Shown here in pieces: positions 1 through 8,300 of a DNA stretch of 22,398 nt (the stretch's first letter is position 1; each line of letters begins with the position of its first letter). A program made the position numbers and the translations under genes. The notes under the pieces were generated by a model, which did not search any database, was not told the origin of the DNA, and saw only the letters and a list, made by a program, of their open reading frames with translations. This stretch comes from Chara braunii (lineage: Eukaryota > Streptophyta > Charophyceae > Charales > Characeae). The stretch is taken from positions 1,603,514 to 1,625,911 of the forward strand of contig BFEA01000288.1 in the NCBI GenBank assembly GCA_003427395.1, written 5' to 3'.

Positions 1-106
1 TTTTTTTTGATGGGACCTCCAACGCCCCCATCGTGTAACGTGATGTGCGCGCAGCCGCAAGCGCGCCCCCGGTTGTTCGATTTCCCGTCGACCTGCGAGG
101 TCGTTC

Positions 107-380
107 CACATTCAACGGGAAATCAACGGAATCGAATCGTTCAACTGCCGTTCAATGGGTTCAACGGGGATATAACGGGGGGGGGTCAGTGGCGAACATC
201 TTTTTTTTTGTCCCCACCGACGGGGCCGCAGACTCGACGGCTGTTGGGCGAAGTCCGTTGAACGTTATTCAACGGGAAGGGCCCGTTGAATTGTTCAACA
301 GAGTTTCAACGGGGGCCCCGAGGCTATTCAACGGGTTCAAGTTCAACGGCGTTCAAAAAATCCCGTTGCCCGTTGACAGG
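107..380. repeat. Cluster of TTCAACGGG words in both orientations
   Basis: The 9-mer TTCAACGGG, or its complement CCCGTTGAA, recurs here. Exact or near-exact copies lie near 111, 160, 268, 282 (reverse), 304 and 327, with related GTTCAACGG and CCCGTTG words near 340, 363 and 369. Copies occur on both strands, so neighbouring words can pair as hairpins. Spacing is irregular, so this is not a simple tandem repeat. No protein homology was recognised; the two short plus-strand frames across it are probably chance. Its role is unknown. Confidence 0.6.
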
Positions 381-451
381 ACACACAGGCGCAAACTGAG
401 GACATTTCCCTTCCCCCACAGCCAATGCACGGATACGATGAAGATTGGACC

Positions 452-1072
452 TTAAGCCCTTAGTTGGCCCTGGAATCCTCGAACACCATCGCTTGGCTGC
501 TTCAACCGTAAGGATGTGAGGGATAAACTATTATTAACTATCCTCGCATTGTTTCGAAGGAATCGACCGTCGAAAGTTTGAGACGTCCAAAGGGAAAGAA
601 TGCCATTCCCATAAAGAACAACATTTTTTACCTTTCTGGCAACATATCTTTGTCCATTTTCTTTAATGATGCCACAATTTAGCACCACAATACTTACATG
701 GATCTCGACCACCAATGTCGAACGGTTCAACAGTGCTAGCTTCCCAATAATCGATACGGTGTTCTCAACCGCAGCATACGTTGTTGCCATGGGTGCCGAT
801 GGGAGTGCATTAAGATCAGAAGCTGGAACATCATGAGAATAATTTATTTCTTCCTCGCGACTATTTGACTCACTATCTTCGCGATTGTTCATTGAATTTC
901 GATTTCTCACGGATGGATTCTGCGATTGTCTCCCTCGAGGTGACGAACTCCGGGAGTTTCTCGGCCGAGAAGATTGACTACGTGATTGTCTCACAGCAGA
1001 AGATGCATCCTCGATTGCCAGAGGAGCTCGCTCGAATCTCTCAAAGGATATTGACAGCGAACAAACTTCGCT
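452..1072 (-). CDS. Unrecognised open frame, Arg/Ser-rich N-terminus and possible OB-fold C-terminus (possibly one exon)
   Basis: The frame is open from just after a TGA at 1073-1075 down to TAA at 452-454. It has no ATG near its upstream end; the first in-frame ATG is at 893-895. That gives either a protein of about 147 residues or, if this is an exon, a longer one. The upstream part is rich in Arg and Ser (RQSRSQSSRPRNSRSSSPRG), followed by an acidic stretch (NNREDSESNSREEE). The C-terminal half has the rhythm of an OB-fold: a segment beginning NTVSIIGKL, then ENGQRYVARKVKNVVLYG, then ILSLW. This resembles RPA/SSB-type domains, where 'V.D..L.D..G.I.LTLW' is common. The resemblance is by eye and weak. 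No introns, promoter or poly-A site could be fixed. It may be a host exon, a transposon-borne single-strand-binding fragment, or chance. Confidence 0.3.
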   Translation of the reverse strand, partial: SEVCSLSISFERFERAPLAIEDASSAVRQSRSQSSRPRNSRSSSPRGRQSQNPSVRNRNSMNNREDSESNSREEEINYSHDVPASDLNALPSAPMATTYAAVENTVSIIGKLALLNRSTLVVEIHVSIVVLNCGIIKENGQRYVARKVKNVVLYGNGILSLWTSQTFDGRFLRNNARIVNNSLSLTSLRLKQPSDGVRGFQGQLRA

Positions 1073-1401
1073 TCACACCCCGCACAAAATCTTTATGAAC
1101 ACGCACATCTTCTTTCCTCCTATGATTCTTAACCGCAACTCTCAATGCATGCATGTGTTCAACATGAAAGTTTTGTCGTTTTCTCTAGTTCTTCCTTCGC
1201 TTTGAAATTATACGTGATGTAGAACATGGTTCATTCACATTCATTCTATAGAGTTGTCTCGTTCCTCCACCAACCTCTGCAGTATTTTCAACAACTACTG
1301 CACTTCCATCATAACCCGATGACATACGGTGAGGCATCGACGACAACGACCCAAGTTGCCAAGGCCTTTGTGAGAGGTTGGCCCCACCGATTGCGGGAGC
1401 T

Positions 1402-1455
1402 CTGCCGGGACTCAGGAGAAGTCCTGGAGGCAGGGAACTGTGTGGTAATTCCCTG
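1402..1455. repeat. Two overlapping alternative hairpins
   Basis: CTGCC (1402-1406) pairs with GGCAG (1429-1433) and encloses GGACT (1408-1412) with AGTCC (1420-1424). CAGGGAA (1431-1437) pairs perfectly with TTCCCTG (1449-1455). The two structures share 1431-1433, so they would be mutually exclusive. Apart from this I see no gene or other feature in 1076-1690. Confidence 0.5.
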
Positions 1456-1692
1456 ACCCTTTCTATAAACCCAGCTATAACCCCTATCTGTACGTCTTTC
1501 TATGTTTTGACTAAGTATATTGCGTGGACCCCATATTGAGTTTTTGGTTTGGTTTTCAGGATCTAATTGAGACTAAGTAAAGGAATGAGTGTGCAGCCTC
1601 AGTTTCAGTTTTGTTGATTGCTTGACAGCAGATTGTTGAAAGGAACCGCATCTAGGAAAGGCAGGATAGAGGGCTGACCTGCATGAGACTTG

Positions 1693-2638
1693 GTTGGGTC
1701 GTTAAGGCTGGGAGGTCCCCATAAGTTTAGGGAAGCCCAACGCTTTGTTTACTTTGGTTTTGCATGGAGCATCAGGTCGCTCTATAAGTTTAGGTAGCCT
1801 GAATGCTTTGGAGGTTGGGAAGTCCCCATAAGTTTGGGGAGACCCGGTGCTGTGAATTGCGTAGAGGGTCAGAACGTTCTATAAGTTTAGGTGTCCTGAC
1901 TGCTCTGACTTGCGAGGGTTTGATTGCGTTTAATTTTCACGAGCTCAGATGCTCTATAAGTTTAGGTACCCTGAGTTGCCTTGTTTCTTGGGTTTTCTTA
2001 AGTTTCTTTGTTTCGGAACGAGGGGGCTGAGTTGTTCTATAAGTTTAGGTGGCTCAGTCTCTTCCTGCTTTACTTTAAGGAAATGAACTTGGCAAAGAGC
2101 AAACTCTTCAGTAAGTTCAGGGGGTTTGACTCAATGCCACACACATGATGATTCAAAGAGAAATGAATCTGGCGGAGAGTTAGATCCTTCTATAAGTTCA
2201 AGGGGTCTGGCTCAAAGCCTCGCACATGTTGGAACCCAAGGTTATAATTTGGTTGTACGTTATTATTATCTTATTAAAAACAGGCTAGTCACGAGTTCCA
2301 TAAGATTGGATGGTCTGACTATAGCTTATTGTAAATTGAAGAGAGTATAATTAAGAATATAATTGAAGGTAACTTGGGTCAACTGAGCTTGTTTCTAAGA
2401 TGAATGGCTCAGTCTTACGCCCACCCTGAAGATTAAGTTAAGAGAGATATATATAACTTGGCTATTTAAACAGTTAAGGGCGACTAGAGTGATCTAGTCA
2501 TATGCCCAAGGAAGAGAAAAGTAGTTGTGCCCTCTGTTTGTGTATACTTGGCTAAGTCAGAGCACTCTATAGGTTTAGGTATTATGACTTTAGACCTGGC
2601 TAAGTTGGGCGTGCTCTGTAAGTTCAGGTGGCCTGACC
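1693..2638 (+). repeat. Array of about 12 stem-loops with a conserved loop and differing, still-paired stems
   Basis: A core close to ATAAGTTTA recurs at 1721, 1784, 1828, 1881, 1956, 2039, 2111, 2192, 2300, about 2394 (diverged), 2569 and 2618. It is usually preceded by TCT and followed by GG. Each core sits between complementary arms whose sequence differs between copies. Examples: GCATCAGG 1769-1776 with CCTGAATGC 1798-1806 (one bulge); GTCAG 1868-1872 with CTGAC 1896-1900; CTCAG 1944-1948 with CTGAG 1971-1975; CTGAG 2027-2031 with CTCAG 2053-2057. Also GAGCAAAC 2097-2104 with GTTTGACTC 2124-2132; GAGTTAGATC 2177-2186 with GGTCTGGCTC 2204-2213 (ten pairs, three of them G-U); TAGTCA 2286-2291 with TGACTA 2316-2321; ACTGAGC 2382-2388 with GCTCAGT 2407-2413; CTAAGTCA 2552-2559 with TGACTTTAG 2585-2593. 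A related hairpin at 2478-2507 lacks the core. No protein gene overlaps. Confidence 0.75.
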
Positions 2639-2801
2639 TATGCCTTATCTAAGCTGGGTATAAAGGGCTAAAGCATTGAGAGATCATGAACTATTGTTTG
2701 TTCAGGTATACCTTGGGACGGCGAGAGTACTTACCTTTGTGGTTTGACCTGCATGTGGCTGAGTAAGGCTACTACTTCTTCTGAGTTTCAGTTTGATAGG
2801 T

Positions 2802-2829
2802 GCTTTAGAGGCTCGCCATGTGCTAAAGC
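2802..2829. repeat. Perfect 7-bp hairpin
   Basis: GCTTTAG (2802-2808) pairs with CTAAAGC (2823-2829) around a 14-nt loop. The rest of 2640-2930 shows weak inverted repeats only and no recognisable gene. Confidence 0.5.
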
Positions 2830-2932
2830 GATAGGAGTTAGTTTCAATTTTTGCATTTTCTGAAGCTAAGTTTATTTTACTTAGGTCGATTCTCGCATTT
2901 TCTGGGATCTTTTGTTATACTTGGCTTTGTAT

Positions 2933-3240
2933 AAATTTTGGTAAGCTACTTTCTCTACGGAAAGCGCTGCCGAAATTTCTACAAATGCACGGAGTTAGTT
3001 AATTCTTGGCTTTTCAAAGTTCAACTTGTCTAAAGTTCATAATGGCTTAGTAAAAATCTGGAAAGTCTCATTTTCTAAAGGGAGTGCTGCCCAAATTTTT
3101 GCTAATTCACGGAGTTAGACAGAATTTGACTTTGGAAACTCAAAGACTATTTCTGTTTTCATATTCGGACTGATATAAATTCTGAAAAAACATTTTTCCT
3201 ACGGGAAGCGCTGCCGAAAAAATCTTGATTTAGAGGAGTT
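2933..3240. repeat. Three diverged copies of a unit of about 120 bp around AGCGCTGCCGAAA
   Basis: Three units share a T-rich lead, a CTACGG-like word, AAGCGCTGCC, an A/T-rich stretch and a GGAGTTAG-like end. The GCGCTGCC-type word lies at 2964, 3084 (GTGCTGCC) and 3207, so the spacing is about 120 and 123-124. In copy 1, AAATTTTGG (2933-2941) pairs with CCGAAATTT (2970-2978). In copy 2, AAAAATCTGG (3052-3061) pairs with a CCAAATTTTT-like arm ending at 3100, with one mismatch. Copy 3 pairs poorly. I see no coding potential. Confidence 0.65.
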
Positions 3241-3256
3241 AGATTATATTTTGACA

Positions 3257-3528
3257 GGTGGCGATTCTGGCAATCCACCCTAAATAGGGGAGATTCTATC
3301 ATTAGTCTACCTTTGCTTTGGACACTTGTTTAGAGGTAGGCTTAAACTTAGTTGGCAGATAACTTTGAGTGAGAATGGGCTATGGAGGTTTATCCCCCAT
3401 ATGCTGATGATTTAGCTTGGGCATTGACCTGTCTTATGGTATAGGCATTTCTTAGACATTCGATTCAGGGTTTGGACTAGTTTCAGCTTGATCCTACGAG
3501 GATCATCTTCTGTTATCACTGATAACAG
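3257..3528. repeat. Four more short hairpins
   Basis: GGTGG (3257-3261) pairs with CCACC (3275-3279). GTCTACCT (about 3304-3311) pairs with AGGTAGGC (about 3335-3342), with one G-U pair. TGATCCT (3489-3495) pairs perfectly with AGGATCA (3499-3505). CTGTTATC (3510-3517) pairs perfectly with GATAACAG (3521-3528). The last two are adjacent and both have 3-nt loops, a double-hairpin layout. Stretch 3529-4040 has no gene or clear feature that I can support. Confidence 0.55.
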
Positions 3529-4041
3529 GTCGGTTGTCGATTCGTCGGTTTACGATTCAATTCCAATTCACTCCTGCCACTCAACCTAAAGGCTTTAGCC
3601 CTGTGGTTTATTTGTTTTGTTTTGTTTTTACCAGGCCTTTATTGAATGGTCATTTAACGAAGATACTGAGCATTTTTATTGCGGGGAGGTTGCGCTGAGG
3701 TTGACGTTTGCATGGCTAAAGCAAGGGGTATGAGTACAGAGAATGATTGAAGTTGACCCCGTATAGTGCGTTGACTTTTGATTGAATCTTTGATGTGATT
3801 GCAGGTGTGTTTGTGGTTCGGACTCTGGATGGGATTGCCTGCGATTACATACATATATGGTTGAGAGGAGCCTCACTGTGACTTTGAGAAGTGATCGTCC
3901 TATATGATTAACCCTCATACATTTATAAGTGCCCTGAGTGTTTGAGAGACCTATTGTAATTGTGCATAAAGGGTAACCAGATTATGTCTTGAGAGAAAAG
4001 GGGGATTCCCCTTTTTCCCTTGCTTTTTAGAGTTGTATGGT

Positions 4042-4849
4042 TGGACGTTGTAGTCCATGACAGCCGTCAAAGTCAAACCCCTTGACTTCTACCCAAGCCT
4101 GAAGTGAGGCTCATCTCCAGGGCAGTAAGAAACGACTGCCACCACAGGTATGGACCTGTGTACCACTCGCTCTGCACAGGGTGCAGAAGAGGGTGTATGG
4201 TCTTCAACCGCGCATGGCGGTTGTCCAGCGTCGAGAAATTAACCCTCAAGGCGCGTGTCAGCCGACACTTGAGTGTCGAGCACGACCTTCGAAGTTAACG
4301 AGGGCCTCACGAGTATGGGTACTACATAGTACACCATCATTGCGACCGCTTGCGTACGTTTGCATTGCGAGTCGATATGAGTTAGCCCTACGTCCGCGCA
4401 GTTTTATATTAAGTCTCGCGCGTGACGCCTATCCGACTTCCGCGTCGGAAAGTTATGGGATGGCTACTAAGGGACTAGGAGTGTTGTCACGTGGTTCGAT
4501 GTGCGTGGGTGTGTGTGTGTTTATTTTTGTGTTCGTAAAGTGGTGTGCGCGTGGTGTGAGGGATGCGTCCTAGTCGACCGACGACGAGTTGCGCTTGGGA
4601 CCTCAGCCCCCCAAGATGTCGGTTCGCGTGCGGGTCCGATAGGCGTATTACCGCGCGTGCCCCCTATGCTACAGCTAACGAGAAACGCCCTCGGCTGGTC
4701 CACCTCTGCGATTGCAACTGATCAGCTTTCGTACTGTGGACTGTAGCTCGGCGGGGATATGCCCACTGAAGGGAGGCGACAACTCCCGTAAGGTGGAGGT
4801 AAGTTGTGCCTCGCGTAGGCCCTATCCTGTTGTAGGGGCTCGCGAGAGG
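4042..4849. repeat. GC-rich hairpin-dense region
   Basis: Perfect short inverted repeats cluster here. They are AAGTCAA 4070-4076 with TTGACTT 4082-4088; CACAGGT 4143-4149 with ACCTGTG 4154-4160; TCTGCAC 4171-4177 with GTGCAGA 4181-4187; CAACCGC 4205-4211 with GCGGTTG 4217-4223; CGACACT 4263-4269 with AGTGTCG 4272-4278; GTACT 4319-4323 with AGTAC 4328-4332; TCCGAC 4432-4437 with GTCGGA 4444-4449; CTTGGG 4594-4599 with CCCAAG 4610-4615 inside ACCGAC/GTCGGT. CTCGCG 4810-4815 pairs with CGCGAG 4841-4846 around CCCTA/TAGGG. The short open frames across this region do not look like real proteins. 4850-5140 shows nothing recognisable beyond GA-rich patches at 5019-5053. Confidence 0.55.
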
Positions 4850-5142
4850 TATGGCTGGCGCACTCGATTGGAGCGGCCTAAGGAAGCTCCATTTGCGTGT
4901 TCATGACGAGATTGGTCCAACTCCTGCGTGACGCGGCCGAGAGGGTCCCGCGCTGCCACGTGCGGTGCCGGACCGATGCGCTCGACAACGTAGCCCCCTC
5001 GTCACGTGGCCCTATCACGGAGAGAGAGAAAGCATACAGAAAGAGAGAGAAAGCGCATCCGCCCCGCGCGCATGCATGTTGTACCTGATTACGTCTACGC
5101 TCCTGATTTGGAGCAATACAGAGAACATTAGCATGTACAACA

Positions 5143-5144
<2 letters not shown>

Positions 5145-5203
<59 letters not shown>

Positions 5204-5228
5204 AAAAAAAAAAAAAAAAAAAAAAAAN

Positions 5229-5287
<59 letters not shown>
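5145..5287. repeat. (AG)27 microsatellite followed by an 89-nt A-tract with one N
   Basis: AG dinucleotides run from 5145 to 5198 and then switch directly to A from 5199 to 5287, with a single N at 5228. The A-tract could be the tail of a retroposed sequence ending here. It could equally be microsatellite expansion, or a sequencing or gap-filling artefact, as the lone N hints. Open frames across it (polyK/polyF) are not genes. Confidence 0.9.
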
Positions 5288-5290
<3 letters not shown>

Positions 5291-5371
5291 GGATGCATAT
5301 TTAGAGACATTTCGATTTCTCGAGGATTGGTTAATGGATACTATATTTTTCATGAAATACAATCAACATCG

Positions 5372-8300
5372 TAAACACTTCGAGATTTTACTTAGTCTCT
5401 CTAGGGATTAAATCTCGATAGGCTTTCGGGGTTTCGATAGCGAAAATACACTAAGGGTTTTTAAAATTTTACTGAGTCTCTCTAGGGATTATATCTCGAT
5501 AGGCCTTCGGGGTTTCGTTACCGAAAATGCACTACGGGGTTTCGGGATTTTACTAAGTCTCTCTAGGGATTATATCTCGATAAGCTTCCGGGGTTTCGTT
5601 AGTGAAAATACACTTCGGGGTTCAGGATTTTACTTAGTATCTCTAGGCATGATATCTCGATAGACTTTCGGGGTTTCGTTACCAAAAATGCACTACGGGG
5701 TTTCGGGATTTTACTCAGTCTGTCTAGAGAGAAGGTTAACCGACCCCCCATTTTTCTGGTCAATTTATAAGAAAACAATAAGGCCATTTCAAGCAAACTC
5801 CACACTTATGTACAGAGTGCACTTCTTACTAACATATTTAAAAATAAAAAAAATAAAAAAAAAATAAAAACACATAAAAAAGCAACCCAAAAGTGCATTT
5901 TCAGACAATTTTGGCATGAAACACGTCATCCAAATTTCAGTAATTTTCAGGCCTCCCAACAACACAAATTCTAATCACCCAAATAATACCAAATTTGGCA
6001 GACAGCAACCTTAAACCAAAAGAAAAACAGACAAACAAACAAAAAACCAAAAAAACAAAAATTTGACCCCAAAACCCTACTTTCAGTTTTCGTCCCATTT
6101 GTAAGGAGCTGAAAATGGAGGTCCCCATTAACCATTTGTGTTTGTCTAGGGATTATATCTCGATAGGCTTTCAGGGTTTCGTTACCAAAAATACACAACG
6201 GGGTTTCGGGATTTTACTAAGTCTCTCTAGGGATTAAATCTGGACAGGCTTTCGGGGTTTCGATAGCGAAAATGCACTACGGGGTTTCGGGATCTTACTT
6301 AGTCTCTCTAGGGATTATATCTCGATAGGCTTTCGGGGTTTCGTTACCGAAAATACACTACGGGGTTTCGAGATTTTACTCGGTCTCTCTAGGGATTATA
6401 TCTCGATAGACTTTCGGGGTTTCGTTACCGAAAACACACTACGGGGTTTCGGGATTTTACTTGGCCTCTGTAGGGATTATATCTCGATAGGCTTTCGCGT
6501 TTCGTTACCGAAAATGCACTACGGGGTTTCGATATTTTACTAAGTCTATTTAGGGATTGTATAGGCTTTCGGGGTTTCGTTAACGAAAATACACTTCGGG
6601 GTTTCGAGATTTCACTCAATCTCTCTAGGGATTATATCTCGATAGGCTTTCGAGGTTTCGTTACCGAAAATACACTACAGCGTTTCGGGATTTTACCAAG
6701 TCTCTCTATGGATTAAATCTCGATAGACTTTCGGGGTTTCGATAGCGAAAATGCACTACGGGGTTTTGGGATTTTACTTTGTGTCTTTAGGGATTATATC
6801 TCGATAGGCTTTCGGGGTTTCGTTACCGAAAATAAACTTTGGGGTTTCGGGTTTTTACTCAATCTCTGTAGGGATTATATCCCGATAGGCTTTCGGGGTT
6901 TCGTTACCGAAAATACACTACGGGGTTTTTGGATTTTACTTAGTATCTCTAGGAATTAAATCTCGATAGGCTTTCGGGGTTTCGTTACTGAAAATACACT
7001 ATGGGGTTTCGGGATTTTACTAAGTCTCTCTAGGGATTGTATCTTGATAGGGTTTCGGGGTTTCGATAACAAAAACACACTACGGGGTTTTGAAATTTTA
7101 CCTAGCCTCGGTAGGGATTATATCTCGATCGGCTTTCGGGGTTTCGTCACCGGAAATGCACTACGGGGTTTCGAGATTTTACTAAGTGTCTCTAGGGATT
7201 ATATCTTGATAGGCTTTCGGGGTTTCGTTACCGAAAATACACTTCACGGTTTCAGGATTTTACTAAATCTCTCTAGGGATTATTTCTCGATAGGCTTTCG
7301 AGGTTTCGTTACCGAGAATACACTACCGGGTTTCGGGATTTTACTCAGTCTCTCTAGGGATTAAATCTCAATAGGCTTTCGGTGTTTCGATAGCGAAAAT
7401 GCACTACGGGGTTTCAGGATTTTACTTAGTCTCTCTGGGATTATATCTCGAAAGGTTTCAGGGTAACCGTTTCGTTAGTGAAAATACAATTCAGGGTTTT
7501 GGGATCTTACTTAGTATCCCTAAGGATTATATCTCGATAGGCTTTCGAGGTTTTATTACCGAAAATGCACTACGGGGTTTCGGGATTTTATTACGTTTCT
7601 CCAGGGATTACAACTCGATAGGCTTTCGGGGTTTCGTTATGGAAAATGCACTACGAGGTTTCGCGGTCTTACTAAGTCTCTCTAGGGATTATATCTCGAT
7701 TGGCTTTTGGGGTTTCGTTAGCGAAATTACACTACGGGGGTTGATGATTTTACTTTGTGTCTCTAAAGATTAAATCTCGATAGGCTTTTGGTGTTTCGTT
7801 ACCGAAAATGCACTACGGGGTTTCGGGATTTTACTCAGTCTGCCTAGGGATTATATGTCGATAGGCTTTCGGGGTTTCGTTACCGAAAATACACTACGGG
7901 GTTTCGGGATTTTACTAAGTCTCTCTAAAGATTATATCTCGATAGGCTTTCAGGGTATCGTTACCGAAAATACACTTCGAGGTTTCGGAATTTTACTCAG
8001 TCTCTCTAAGGATTATATCTCGATAGGCTTTCGGGGTCTCGTTATCGAAAATACACTACGGGGTCTTGGGATTTTACTTAGTCTCTCTAGGGATTATATA
8101 TAGATAGGCTTTCGGGGTTCCAATAGCGAAAATGCACTACGGCGCTTCGGGATTTTACTCAATCTCTCTAGGGATTATATCTCGATAGGCTTTCGGGGTT
8201 TCGTTACCGAAAAGGCATTACGGGGTTTCGAGATTTTACTTGGTCTCTCTAGGGATTAAATCTCGATAGGCTTTCGGGGTTTCCATAGCGAAAATGCACT

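Noticed and set aside
3257-3280. LTR retrotransposon primer-binding site (TGGCGATTCTGGCAATCC)
   Set aside because: It starts with TGG like a primer-binding site, but I could not match it to a tRNA 3' end and found no LTR pair or gag-pol frames nearby.
4104-5088. Several 60-130 codon frames in the GC-rich region
   Set aside because: Overlapping frames on both strands, no recognisable motifs and dense inverted repeats. GC-rich DNA has few stops by chance.
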